The position numbers and the translations under genes were made by a program. From Dryas octopetala (lineage: Eukaryota; Streptophyta; Magnoliopsida; Rosales; Rosaceae), in assembly GCA_963921425.1 (NCBI GenBank), contig OY992836.1, forward strand, positions 15,269,614-15,333,613: a DNA stretch of 64,000 nt. Reading direction: 5' to 3'. Of the stretch, positions 47,919 through 59,617 are shown piece after piece (position 1 is the first letter of the stretch; the number at the start of each line of letters is the position of its first letter). The notes below the pieces were generated by a model. The model was not told the origin of the DNA. It saw only the letters and a program-made list of their open reading frames with translations, and did no database searches.

Positions 47919-50900
47919 CTAATAGTAGCGGCCGCCTCCATATGAGTGATTGCCCCCATAATAAGATGAATATGGACCAGAAAGATACTGCAGAATGATA
48001 TTGATAATAAAATGTCATATTATGTTAGTGTAACATGTAAATCAGGATCAAATAAGCATTAGATGCTTACGTCAGGACCATAATGATCATGAGGGTAGAG
48101 ACTGCTCCCAGCTCCAAAAGTATCTAAAAGGTAAAGCCACTTAATTGAGTAAACTTGCATAAAAATTAAACATTTAGACAAGACTAAGGAAAAGAGAGGA
48201 AAAACAAAGCAATGTTGAGCATAAAATCCATACCAGTATAATTCCTATAAAAATAAAAAACCATACCACTATAATGGTTTCCACGAAACGAAGCTGTTGG
48301 ATCTGTATAATCCAAACGTGGGCGATGTCTACTAGGCTCCAAGTAATCAGGATCATAGTCCTAAATAGCACAATTTCATATGATAAGGAGTATCATATAA
48401 GGCATGCAGAACAACAAAAAGAAATAAAAGGAAGCTTACTCTCATATGATATGGACGTTTTATTCCTTGTGCGTTATCATTATAAAAGTAAGGTTCATCA
48501 AAATAACCCCCCATGCGTGGTCCATTAAAATGTCCTTCTGGAGAATATGGATGCCTCCTAGGAGGAATATGCATACCATGGCCTCTATCATGGGCACCAT
48601 GCCAAGGTCCATCAATGTAGGGTCTTGATGATGGGGAAGCAACCGCAGCACCTCCACCAGATGCATAATGACTACCTCTGAAAGAGCCACTTCTTCCCCC
48701 TGATTTTTTCATAAAATAATTAGTAAGATTTTTTTAGGAGATGGGAGGGGAGTGGGCGAGTGGAAAAACTACAAGACACAGTTAGAAGCACAATAGAAAC
48801 CTCGTCCATGAAACTCATATGGGTAATCAAAGTCATATTCATTTGGAAAACCCATTCTGCCAGTTTGACCGCGTCCACCATGATAGAAATGTCTGTCCCG
48901 TTGGAAATTGGCACGGTTGAAATGATGTCCACTGCGACCAAAGCCCCTTCCTGTAAGCAATAGAGCGTAAGGAAAACAAAATGGTGTGCAAATCAAAATG
49001 AATCTTCAATCAAATAACACATTAAGAGGGAAGCGAATTCAACCACCACCACCAAATCTTGGAAAGATACCACCACCACCACTACCACCGCCACCATGAC
49101 CAATTCGAAATCCACCACACATTCCACCCTTCACAGCCTGAGTTTTAGGCAAAGGATTTGAAAGTCTAGCTTTCACTTTTATCTAGAATTGCAAAAACCA
49201 ACATCAGTCAGTAACACATCCAAATAGAATCTGAGAGTATGTTACTTTAACTACTAATTCTGTGCCATGCAGGACATACAATCACATCTGACAAAATGAA
49301 CCGATCAAAAAAGGCAATAGAAACTAAAATGACAATCGTAAACAATTTATTCATCTCTTGCTTGTGTATATTGGAAGTTATGCATTTCTGTGTGTATACT
49401 TGAGTACATGCATCTATGTAATTAAGTCATCCTTGCCTAGTCCAGCTTTAAAATCAATATTTATATTTTTCTAATGTACCAGACAACCTCATCATGAGAG
49501 AGAGAGAGAGAGGGATTAAAGAGAAAAACACAAGCATACCTTTACATTCCCATCATCCAGTTCTGTATTGTTTACACTGTCTACACAAGCCACAGCAGAT
49601 TCGTGTGTAGAGAAATCAACAAATCCAAAATCCTTCCGCTTGGCTGTAGACATATTCCGGGCCAGAACGACACGTAAAATTTCTCCATAGCGTTTAAAAT
49701 TCTCTCTGACCTGGTCCTCATCCCAATGAAGTGGAAGCCCATCAACAAATACTGACTTCACTTGGGCCATGACCTCTGGGTCAGGCTCACGTAGAGGTTC
49801 AGCAAAAGCCACTTTGGCAGTTCTTTCAGGGTGGCCAAATATAACATCAGGTTGTTGAAGCCTCTTGTATGCAAGCATAGCATCACCATGACAAGAGAAC
49901 TCAACAAATGCAAAACCTCGGCTCAACCCTTCATGTTGAACATCTGGGACAATAGTTATGTTCTCAACACCTTCAACACCATAATCCTTCAGTTTTTGTT
50001 TAATCTGTCATCCCACATTGATAGAGGAAAGTGTGAACAATCTTGAGAAGCTTATCTAAAAATTTTAAGAAACTTATACAGTTATACCTCTTGTTATTTA
50101 TGTACTTTTATATCTATGTAATACTGATTAGTCACTTACAGCTTCCTTTGTCCACGTATTGCAGATATTACCCAAGAACAATGTGTCATTGTCCTCACTG
50201 GGTGCTGTACCACATCGCTTCCCTCGAATCTGCAAAAGGATGAATTATAATGAAGCTTATTTAAACAAAAAAAATATATGAAACAGGAGAGGGGGAAAAG
50301 AAAGATCCATACAACAGGGTTTTTCATTTCAGACAAAGCGCGCCTCGCATGTTCCTTATTCTCAAACTCCACAAACGCATATCCCTTATTCTTACTAGTT
50401 GAAGGACTCTTGTGTAACCTAACTTCAACTATCCCTCCAATCCTCTGAAAGACCCTTCTCACATCTTCCTCCGAGGCATCACGATCAAGCCCACCAAGAA
50501 ATATTTCCCGTTCTTTCTTTATCTTGCGTTCCTTTGCGGCGGCTGTCAATTCTTTATGCTCATCCTCCAATGTCTCAGTTTCTTCTGCAGGATCCTCTGG
50601 ATCATCCTCTGGAATATCCTCCTCTCCATTTTCTCCAAGATCCAGTTTCTCACCATAATCCTCCATTCGCTCATCACCATCATACACCTCTTTTACACCC
50701 TCAGTATCTTCTCTTTGTAACCCCTCTTTGGCATTCTCTACCTTGTTAGCAGGCTCAATACTGGTCTTCTCCTCATCACCATTATCCTTTGACTCCTCCT
50801 CCTGTTCTCCGTTCACTTCCACTCCCTCTTTTACATCGCAGGATGGTTCGTTCTCTAAAGACTTTGCTACCTCCTCAACTATAGAATCTTCTTCCTCTAT

Positions 50901-51662
50901 AGGATCCTCTTCATCTTCACTAGGATCTAGCTCTTCTTCTTCTATGGCGCTTTGTTTGTTTGTTGCAGACCCTCCAACATTCTCAACAGCTGTTTCTACC
51001 TTCTTTCCAGGCTCTCCAACATTCTCAACAGCGCATACTTCAACTTCCATAGTGTTTCCTCCCTTCTTCACAGACTCCCCAACATTCTCAATAATGGGTT
51101 CCTCCTTCGTGAATTCCACTTCCTTCACATCTTCCACTTTCTCCTTGTTTGATGCATCTACATTCGCCTTCTCAGAGTCCGCCAATTTCGGAGTTTGTGA
51201 TGAAACAGATTTGGATTTGGCTGAAGCCGGTGTCTTAGCTTTCACAGGCATTCTATTCGCAACTGGTTTCGCGGCCACACCAACTTTAGTGCCCGGTGTC
51301 GCCTTAGCAGTACCAGCTGATTCCTCAGCCCCCTCAGCTACTAATTCAAACCACAGTTAAAATCAAATGAGAGTATGAGACATAACTGAATTACTAACTA
51401 ATACCATGCCATCAATAAAACAAAACGAGCATGGTGAATCAACTGGTATAATCACCTATAAACATCTTCAAAAGGAACTACTTAATTTTATCGAGCAGCA
51501 AATTTCATTCAATCAAACAAATCATTTGAAGTTTGAAATTAAATAGATAAGCAGCCAATTAATTTAATACGTACCTGATGATTGTTGGGTCTTCGAACCA
51601 GTAGGTGTGGTTTGGTTCTTCTTGTTCTTCTTGGGTCGGGCGGAATTACGAGTTCTCGTCAT
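47919..51662 (-). CDS. hnRNP Q/R-like protein with three RRMs
   Basis: RNA-binding protein of the hnRNP Q/R (LIF2-related) class, closest by memory to At2g44710. Ten exons: 51662-51575, 51340-50313, 50229-50140, 50004-49540, 49182-49044, 48950-48801, 48699-48440, 48360-48267, 48123-48071 and 47987-47919. All junctions are in frame, giving 811 residues. A basic N-terminus (MTRTRNSARPKKNKKN) is followed by a long acidic Glu/Asp-rich region (about 45-290). RRM1 (EIFLGGLDRDASEEDV, GYAFVEF) lies at about 300-375, RRM2 (TLFLGNI, GFAFVEF) at about 388-460 and RRM3 (SVFVDGLP, DFGFVDF) at about 490-555. The tail is Gly/Arg/Tyr-rich, ending GGNHSYGGGRYY, as in RNA-granule proteins. Introns 5 and 6 use weaker GTT donors (GTTGAA, GTTTCT). 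It probably acts in pre-mRNA handling or chromatin-linked regulation (inference). Confidence 0.94.
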
Positions 51663-52179
51663 GCTGATTACTTGCAGCGGAGCCTGGACCAGCCAAACCA
51701 GGACAAACGGGATTAGGTTTTGGAATTTGAAGTTCGAAACCAGAGAACGGTGGACGAAATTTGATTGATTATCAATGGCGGACCACGGTGGAGTTTTGAG
51801 CGGTTTGTTTTATAGTGAGCTGAGAAAGTTCTTTAAACGACGCCGTTTCCAGTAATATAATTGCGGGTTCAACTGTGCGGACCGACTCATGCCCGGTACC
51901 AAATCTAATTCGGGGCGGTTCCATTACACGCACGGGCATTGCATAAGGTTATGGTGGAAAACGATGCCGTTTTGAGGCATATATGCGGGTCAACTGTGCT
52001 GAGCGAGTTATGCCCGAAACCCAATCTAATTCCGGGCGGGTTCCCGTACACGCGCGGACGTTATGTCGTTATGCAAATGTAGTCGGAACCCAGAAGTAGT
52101 ATACAGTCAGTTAAGACCGTTTCTATTCTCAGCGCCACCACTGCAACGCTGCGTTTTGTTCGTAAGAAGCACACCAACT
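51663..52179. promoter_or_regulatory. Bidirectional promoter region
   Basis: 517 bp separate the divergent starts of the hnRNP-like gene (-) and the BORCS5-like gene (+). A TATA box for the minus side (TATAAAA reversed, 51808-51814) lies about 147 bp from its ATG. No TATA is evident on the plus side. A tandem duplication fills 51836-52075. Confidence 0.75.
51836..52075 (+). repeat. Tandem duplication inside the bidirectional promoter
   Basis: Unit A is 51836-51958 and unit B is 51959 to about 52075. Both start AACGA(C/T)GCCGTTTT or a close variant. They share TGCGGGT, TCAACTGTGC, ATGCCCG, AATCTAATTC, CGGGCGG and TACACGC(A/G)CG. The AACGACGCCGTTT palindrome and GC-rich words look like transcription-factor sites (inference). 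Confidence 0.88.
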
Positions 52180-54400
52180 ATGGGTGCCTCAGAATCCACA
52201 CTTTCTTCCCAGGTAGTTCTGTGATTTAATCAACTTCAATTTTCTCTTTTCGTTTGCTATTCAACTTAACGTGCCATTTTATCGTGCTTGTAGAGGCTAG
52301 CCGATGAAATCACCACCGTGTCAGAGCGATCAGAGGCCGTCGATCCCATCTTAGAGAGGCTCAAATCCCTCAAAATCGTGAGCTTCTGTTTTCCGATTTT
52401 CCACTTCTCGTTAATTGAAGAAAATAAAAAAGAAATTAGGGTTTAAGCTCTTCAGTGTGAATGTAAAACACTAAAAAACGAGTTTTAAATTTGCGTTTTT
52501 AAATGTTTGATTGCAGTCGACGCCGATACTGACTTCACCTCCAAATGAGGGTAGCTTGACTGACATTTTAGTGAAGAAACCGTCGTCGTCTTCGGTTCCA
52601 AGTAAGCTTCTTGTACTTGGATAAGTCTGCTTCTTACCTGCTTTAGTAAATTACAAATTTACAATTTTCTGGGGAAAAAAAAAAAAACCCAGAAAGGACT
52701 ACTGCACTAGAAAGTGTTTTATGGAAATTGGACTTAGCTAAGCTAAGTACCTATGGACTATAGCATTATTTATACCTCATAATTATCATTTCTACAGCTA
52801 TAAGCATCATGGTAGTAATTTTTATAGATGTTATGTCTTTGTCGTTGCAACAATGTTGTTAGTATTTTTTTACTTTTGAAGTGGAAACACTGATTATTCG
52901 TTACTCTGTTATGAATTGTTGATATAGGTATTCTGGATCCGAAAGTGCTATTGGAACTCTTCTCAGTGTACCGTGAGTGGCAGGAGGAGAAGGTCCAAAA
53001 GATGAGCAAAAGGCAGGTTTGTTTTACAACATACAATAGTCTTTCTCGAATCTTGAGTTTGTTTTAATTAACTCAAAGTTTTGACACTCCAGCTCCACAC
53101 GAGCGTTAGATTGATCTTCAATGTGTCCTTAGCATCCTCCATCATGCCAATTTTTGTGTTTGTAATTACACATGGTTAATGGTTTAAGGTTTGAATTGTA
53201 GAATTCAGATAAAATTTGATTCAATCCAAGATCCTTATTTCCTTACAAGACTGAGGTTTGGCTGAGATAACAGTTAAAATCTAATTCTATACTATGTTCA
53301 AAATATCTTCTAACTTCTAGTTTTGTTGATGAGCTAATTTTTATTACCGCCACCATGGTTTGTTGGTCCAGGTCCATTGACTCAATGTGTCAGATTTCAA
53401 AGCTAATTTTGATTAATGTTTAATCAAGCTTCTATTTGAATAACCAATGAACAATTAAATATATGTGGTTACTTATTTAATTGGATCTTGTCTTAGATTT
53501 GGTCCATTTGATGCTCTAGTCAATAGAATGAAACAACAGAAGTAAATGGATCATGGTTAAGTCTGAATCAGTTAAACAACTTCAAGGAAGATGTTTCAAT
53601 GAAATGAAAGTTATTACTCTCTATTATCACCTTTTCAATAAAGCAATAGCTGGTTTGATGACCAGGTTCTGCAAACTGTGCATTTAATCCAGTATTAGCC
53701 AGGGTATGAAGTTGCTCAAAATACGACATAATATACTGTTATTATTATGTCTTGGAAAACAGATATTGTTAATTTGTTACAAATTTTGTGGTTTGCTCTT
53801 GCTTTAAAATGTCTGTAACTGTTTTTCTTATATTGAGATTTGTGGAAGATTGGCAGCATATTGAGAAAATTGACTTGTTTCGCCATCCTTTCTTCTCCAC
53901 AAGAACTATGTAAACCTGGATTTGGTGATAATTGTGGCAGGAAGAGATAGAAAATAAGATAGAGGTTGCTGATGCTTTGGCTGTCAAACTTCTTCAACGT
54001 CTTAATTATTCAGTTTCAGCAATGAAGACATCTTCCCAACATTTAGCAGAAGGTAATTGATCTCACTATAAGAATTAAGGGGGGAAAATATGTGTTGGAC
54101 CTAGGCTCTTTTGCCTTGAACTGATTTCCTTTACATCATAACTTGCTGGTTTTGCCTAAATTTTCTATGACCTTTTCATTTATTCTAACTTGATATCATG
54201 CAGTGCATGCATTGAAGGTAGAGATTGGGGAGCTTAAAGGAAGGTTGACAGAGGTTATTAGTAACTGTGATGCAGTGTGCCGGAGAATATCTGCGGAGGG
54301 ACCAGAATCCCTTCGGTTATCTGTCAAGCCATTTGCAGTCTGCACTGCCGATGAAGAAATCCAATCTAGCTCATCTGATCTGAAACAAGATCTAAACTGA
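52180..54400 (+). CDS. Myristoylated coiled-coil protein, BORCS5-like
   Basis: Six exons: 52180-52212, 52294-52377, 52517-52601, 52928-53016, 53941-54052 and 54204-54400. All are in frame, coding 199 residues. The N-terminus MGASESTLS is a strong N-myristoylation signal (Gly2, Ser6). A proline-containing segment (DPILERLKSLKI, then TPILTSPPNEGSL) precedes a helical core from about residue 70 to 165: LLELFSVYREWQEEK, NKIEVADALAVKLLQ, HLAEVHALKVEIGELKGRL, NCDAVCRRI. The same order (MGxExS, a PxLxxL segment, then RYQ..., KRIKEMD... and an ILRRIQ-type coiled coil) is found in animal BORCS5/myrlysin, a lysosome-positioning BORC subunit. I infer a plant relative acting at endomembranes. It may instead be an uncharacterised plant-only coiled-coil family. 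Confidence 0.85.
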
Positions 54401-55072
54401 AGTCTACCTTCTGCTGAAACCAAGTTAGACCGATCTTGCATTCTTTCTTTCTTGTACAAATTCTTTGTACAGAGTGTGGTTTAGTGGCATCATGAATGAT
54501 AATACATGTTTGATCCATTGCTTTTGGGGAATATTGTGTCAGAGAAATCACAAACTAATAGTCCTTGATTGATTGTTGGATTAACAACTGTCCTTTCCCA
54601 ACAAAATGAGTAAACGTAAAAGACAGGATTTGTTTTGCTTATCTTTCAGTACAAAAGGTAACAAATAACTTGAACTAAGCTTGTAAGAAACATCCATTAA
54701 TAAGAACCACGTGAGCAAATGCCATCACCGACACAAAACTTTTACAAAAATGAATTATTTTACTGAATCAAATTATTGTAAAATGAATAGGATCAGATCC
54801 AGCTTAGTATCCCAGAGAGCTGCACTATCCTAAACATAAGCTGTGGAGCTCGAGACCAGAAAAATGAGAGTGACAGCTAAAAAACATAAACTGCAACAAC
54901 AATTCAAGTATGCAATTGCTGAAATTGAATGAATGAAAGGTACAGAGAAATCAAACTGCTGTAGAAACAAAGAACAATAAATTAAACCATTGAACTAAGT
55001 AAGCCACATTATAACTTAAACCCTCCTCTAGGCTCTAGTAGATTGATTGAAATCCCAAATGGTAAAATGAAG
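54401..55072. other. Convergent intergenic region
   Basis: 3' flanks of two convergent genes. AT-rich, presumably holding both 3' UTRs. No further gene was seen. Confidence 0.6.
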
Positions 55073-56185
55073 TCAGGGTTGTTGCTGGGCATCCATGTAG
55101 CCAGCATCAACAAGAACCTTTTCCCTCGTGGCCAATTCAACATCTTCATCCACCATCATCTTCACCAGCTGCTGAAACCCCACCTTGGGCTTCCACCCAA
55201 GCTCTTTCTTCGCCTTGCTGGCGTCCCCTTTGAGATTATCCACCTCCGCGGGCCGAATGTACTTCTTATCAATCACCACATGGTCCCTCCAATTCAACCC
55301 CACGTACCCAAACGCCACCTCCAAGAACTCCTCCACCGTGTGCGACTCCTCCGTCGCCACCACGTAGTCGTCGGGCCTCTCCTGCTGCAGCATCATCCAC
55401 ATCGCCTCCACGTAGTCCCCGGCGAACCCCCAATCCCTGGAGGCCTGCAAATTCCCCAAAAACAGCTTGCTCTGCAACCCGATCTTGATCCGACCCACGG
55501 CCCGAGTAATCTTCCGGGTCACGAAATTCTCGCCCCTCTTCGGCGACTCGTGGTTAAACAGTATCCCGTTGCACGCGAACAGCCCGTAGGCCTCGCGGTA
55601 GTTCACGGTGTACCAATGCGCCGCGCATTTCGAAACGGCGTAGGGGGATCGGGGGTGGAACGGCGTCGTCTCGGACTGAGGGGGCGGGGTCGACCCGAAC
55701 ATCTCGGACGACCCGGCTTGGTAGTATTTGATGTTGGTGCGTCCGGTGGCGATGATGTGGGTCCGGACGGCCTCTAAGAGGCGGAGGGCACCGGTGGCGA
55801 CCACGTCAGCAGTGTAGTCTGGGATCTCGAAGGAGACTGCCACGTGGGACTGGGCGGCGAGGTTGTAGACCTCATCAGGCTCGATGGTGTCGATCCAACG
55901 GCGGAGAGAGGAGGCGTCGGTGAGGTCGGCATAGTGGAGCTTCATGCGGGCCTTGTGGGCGTTGTGGGGGTCGATGTAGATGTGGTTTATCCGCTGGGTG
56001 TTGAAGTTGGAGGACCGTCGGATCAGGCCGTGGACGTCGTAGCCTTTGTTGAGGAGGAACTCGGTCAGGTAGGACCCGTCCTGACCGGTTATGCCGGTGA
56101 TCAGTGCGACCTTTCGGCGCTCGGAGGGTGGAGCGGCTTCGCCGTTGGCGGCGATGGTGGATCCGGATCCGGTGTGGGACGCCAT
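55073..56185 (-). CDS. GMD: GDP-mannose 4,6-dehydratase
   Basis: Converts GDP-D-mannose to GDP-4-keto-6-deoxymannose using NADP(H), the first step to GDP-L-fucose for xyloglucan, RG-II and glycoproteins, in the cytosol. It is a single uninterrupted exon of 370 residues, close to Arabidopsis MUR1/GMD1 in length, and plant GMD genes are typically intronless. The Rossmann GITGQDG lies at 31-37. The SDR-type catalytic set is visible: Ser159/Ser160, Glu161, Tyr182 and Lys186 (YAVSK). Substrate motifs [27 protein letters not shown] and the C-terminal DNLKGD...LGWKPKVGF are present. The N-terminal 20 residues are variable and low-complexity. The third codon position is very GC-rich compared with its surroundings. 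Confidence 0.97.
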   Translation of the reverse strand: MASHTGSGSTIAANGEAAPPSERRKVALITGITGQDGSYLTEFLLNKGYDVHGLIRRSSNFNTQRINHIYIDPHNAHKARMKLHYADLTDASSLRRWIDTIEPDEVYNLAAQSHVAVSFEIPDYTADVVATGALRLLEAVRTHIIATGRTNIKYYQAGSSEMFGSTPPPQSETTPFHPRSPYAVSKCAAHWYTVNYREAYGLFACNGILFNHESPKRGENFVTRKITRAVGRIKIGLQSKLFLGNLQASRDWGFAGDYVEAMWMMLQQERPDDYVVATEESHTVEEFLEVAFGYVGLNWRDHVVIDKKYIRPAEVDNLKGDASKAKKELGWKPKVGFQQLVKMMVDEDVELATREKVLVDAGYMDAQQQP

Positions 56186-57103
56186 TGCGGGTTGAATAGT
56201 GTCGGGTGGTGATGGAAATGGAGAGGACTTGACTAGTAATGAGTTCGTGAAAATTATGATGATGTGGGGGTTTATGAAGGATTTGAAGGACGGGATCTAA
56301 TCTGGTAAGGTGTGCTGGACAAGGACGCGCTTTTAGCGCTTACTGTGAGAACGAATAGAAGGACGCCACTCAGATATTAGTAGGGAGTAATTCTTTGCCT
56401 TGACTGTAAAGTCTGTAATGGTACCCACAAACATTAGTGGATCCTACATGTAATTTTTTTTGTCACGTAAGATGTTTTAAGAGTATAAAATTGTCGTTCA
56501 CTTGTATTATTTGCCTCATTCAAAAAAATTTCATCATAATAGTGGGAGAGAATATTTGCGGAGACTACAGGAAAAATTAACAAATTTGATTTCTATGATT
56601 TAATATAAGGAGACTTTCATCCAGATTTTTTAATTTTACAATTTATTGACTAAAGGCTTATGACTTTTAAAATTCTAATTAAAATTCAATAATATTGTAA
56701 CTATTCCGTCTTATATAATATTAATCCATTAGTTTTTATTTTTTTCATACATATCAGGTGCCGAGTGCTCGGCGGCCATTTTTCGAGTGTTTAGTAGTGC
56801 ATTTTTACTTATTCATCAAGCGCTGGTTTGTCGACTTTATATTAGGTCTTAATTTTGAGATTTTGGGCGAATCTAACATGCAGACTCCACAAATCTCATT
56901 ATATACCCTAGAAGGGTATTAAGTGAACATGTACCCTTTACCCTAAAAAAAAAAAATAATGACATTTTTTTGACAAAAGCAATCATCAAAAGACTTTATT
57001 TAAAAAAAAAACAAGGGCTTTATTTAGAAAAAACAAAATTATATGATTTTTTTTCAAATAAAAAATCTTAAAAGGACTAAACTCTAATTTTTCCTTTAAC
57101 ATG

Positions 57104-57462
57104 GGGCAATTGATTATTTTATTCCTTGTAGTTTGGTGGTTGTTTCAATTAAGTTCTTGTAATTTACATTCTATTACAATTAAGTTCAAAATTAAAATTA
57201 AAATTTTATTCAAATTTAGACGTTGAAATCCTTGCTTTATCAACGCGGGAGTGCAACTATACAGATTTTATGTCTGTTATGCGTCTAAACTTGCAAAGGC
57301 TTACATTGCACGTAGTTTTTACGGGAAAATGTTGTCTAAAATTTGGACGAAATTTTAATTTTGAATTTAACTTTTATCAAAATCAAAACTACGAGGACTT
57401 AATTGAAAAAATTAAAACAACATGAATGAAATTGAAATAAGGACCAAAATGATATTTTGCCC
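57104..57462. mobile_element. Palindromic MITE
   Basis: A 359-bp element. The left arm (GGGCAATTGATTATTTTATTC) and reversed right arm (GGGCAAAATATCATTTTGG) both continue through TTTCAATTAAGT and AATTCAAAATTAAAATTT-like segments towards a short centre. It resembles widespread plant GGGCAAA-type MITEs. A clear target duplication was not found. Confidence 0.7.
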
Positions 57463-58509
57463 TTAAATTTTGCAATCCAAGTGAAACTAATAGTCTAATA
57501 CCAGCGATCAATGATAAACTAAGAGTTTTGACAATTACTTAAATATTTCGTGCAGGGTTAGTGCAATGATATGATTGTCATTGATTTGATTATGATAATT
57601 TAGGTTATTTTGTTACATCGGTATATAATGGGTTATTTTTACGTGGGGAATACTAATTACCTTTCATTTCCAACGTATCTAAAGATTATTTTTATTTTTT
57701 AGAATAGCCTCATGATTAAAACTATTCATTATTTTATTATATAAAACACCTTTAAAGATCATCTCAGTAAAAAATTTACCAAATTAAAAATTATTTAGTC
57801 ATATAACTATTATCATATAAACAGACAAAATTGATTAACAATTACATTCACCCTATGTTTATTGGATAACAGTTTTGCGACCAAATGATTTGTAATTTGA
57901 TTGAGTTTTGTATAAATGATCTTTAAAAAATAATCTAAAAAATGAACAATTTTAATTATAAAATTATATTGCATAATGAGAATAATTAGGAAAAAAGTTG
58001 AATGGAGAAATGGACAAGTATGTGAGAAATAAACACTAATAATATATATGAGGCTCCCGTGACGAAATTCTTAAATTTTTCTTTAACATTAACTAATCAC
58101 GAAGATTTGATTGTAAACAATCATGTATATGAACTTAAATGGAAAATGGCATAAATCATATGACCAAATTTGTCATATCCCGTTTATTTTATTCCAAAAA
58201 TTAGCATTGAAATTTAGTTGAATCGTATAGCAGTTTTTCACTTTTTTTTGCTGGGGGTGTGGAATGTGGACGCAGTCAAGCGGTGCATTTCATTGTTCCA
58301 GTAATCCAGCCATAATGATTTAGTTGGTACTTTGGTAGTATTTGAAAATGGAAAGTTCTTTTAAATTCCACATTGATGGTGTTGTTTTTTAATATGACAT
58401 TTTAACAAGTCAGACACGTGCATCTCACATGACTTTTTTTTTCAGAGACATTTTAATCTTTTTAGGTTCTCATGAGATTTGTTTAAGAATTTGTACGTTG
58501 GTGAACTTG

Positions 58510-58850
58510 GATAGAGATTGTACATTGTAAATTTTTTTAAATTAAAATAACAGATTAATTCAATTTTTAATTCGAATAATAAAGTATAAATAGGGTCATA
58601 ATTCAGGTAAGTGATTTATAAAAAAACTTTTAAATATTAATCATTTAGAAATATTGATGGATTGAGGTTATACATTGCAAATTTTTTTAAATAAAGGTGA
58701 TATATTGATTTAATTTTTAATTCGAATTATAAAGTGTAAATATGGTCATAAGACTCATATATAATGTGAGTGACTTGTAAAAGAAAAACCTTTAAACATT
58801 TTTTTTTTGGCCAAGAAAAAAAAAAACCTTTAAATATTAATCATTTAGAA
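58510..58850 (+). repeat. Direct tandem duplication, non-coding
   Basis: Unit 1 is 58510-58650 and unit 2 is 58651-58850. They share TACATTG(T/C)AAATTTTTTTAAA, TTTTTAATTCGAAT, AAAGT(A/G)TAAATA(G/T)GGTCATAA and AAATATTAATCATTTAGAA. Unit 2 is lengthened by an A/T-run insertion containing GGCCAAG. Confidence 0.85.
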
Positions 58851-59617
58851 GCTCGTACAGGTTGTGGTCTCAGCTTATATTGGGCCCATTCTATATGGCT
58901 TGACTTGTCCAAAAACACAGTTCATTACCATCCTCGTAATAAGACAGAGTTTGGGCCTAAAACAAAAAGAGAGGTACTTGTACAAGTATTTAAAAATTGT
59001 AAGTGTCATACGACCAAAATTTGAGTATGTAAGTAAAAGAAGAATTGTTTGCGCAATCAATTGGTGGAATAGCACTTTGGCTAAACTTAAAAGTTAGTAC
59101 TTATATTGGCCAAAAAAAAAAAGTTTGTACTTAAAATTAAATGACGTAAAATTTTAATAGTTGAAATGAAAAAAATTAGGTTTTGTATTTAAGCTCGCTC
59201 AACTTTTCCTTATAAATAATATTTTGTTTAAAAAAAAAAACTAATTAAAGCTCACTCACTCTGCCCATAATCGCAAGCGAAGTCCCCTCTCAACATTAGT
59301 TGCGAGTCACCAACCCTACCTCTTTCTTCATCGTTTTATCTCTTTCTTGAGATAGTCTTTGGACGAACATCGCATCTTATACAACCGCCATCTAATGGTG
59401 GAAATCACACTACAACATAGCACCATAGAAACATAAGGGTTGCATTTGCATCAGTATAACATAGGTGTTTGCACCATCCCTTTTTTTCTATTTCATTCTC
59501 TATTTCTCTCTTTTTCCCTCAAATCATATAGTTTTATGTCATAAAAATATAAACTTTTTATTTTCCATGAAAATATGAAAATGTTAACTTCAAACCCCCG
59601 ATACCGTGGCTCATAAC

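Larger units (their letters stand above)
56186..59609. other. Intergenic region with small repeats
   Basis: About 3.4 kb, strongly AT-rich. It contains a palindromic MITE (57104-57462) and a tandem duplication (58510-58850). The remainder shows no exon structure. Short frames at 58770-59097 have no recognisable domain. Confidence 0.5.

Noticed and set aside
50728-51360. A 210-codon Ser-rich plus-strand frame
   Set aside because: It is the antisense of the acidic region of the hnRNP-like gene, whose minus-strand exon structure is well supported.
55043-55777. A 244-codon plus-strand frame opposite the GMD gene
   Set aside because: It is an antisense shadow of the GC-rich GMD coding sequence, with His/Pro/Leu-rich nonsense composition.
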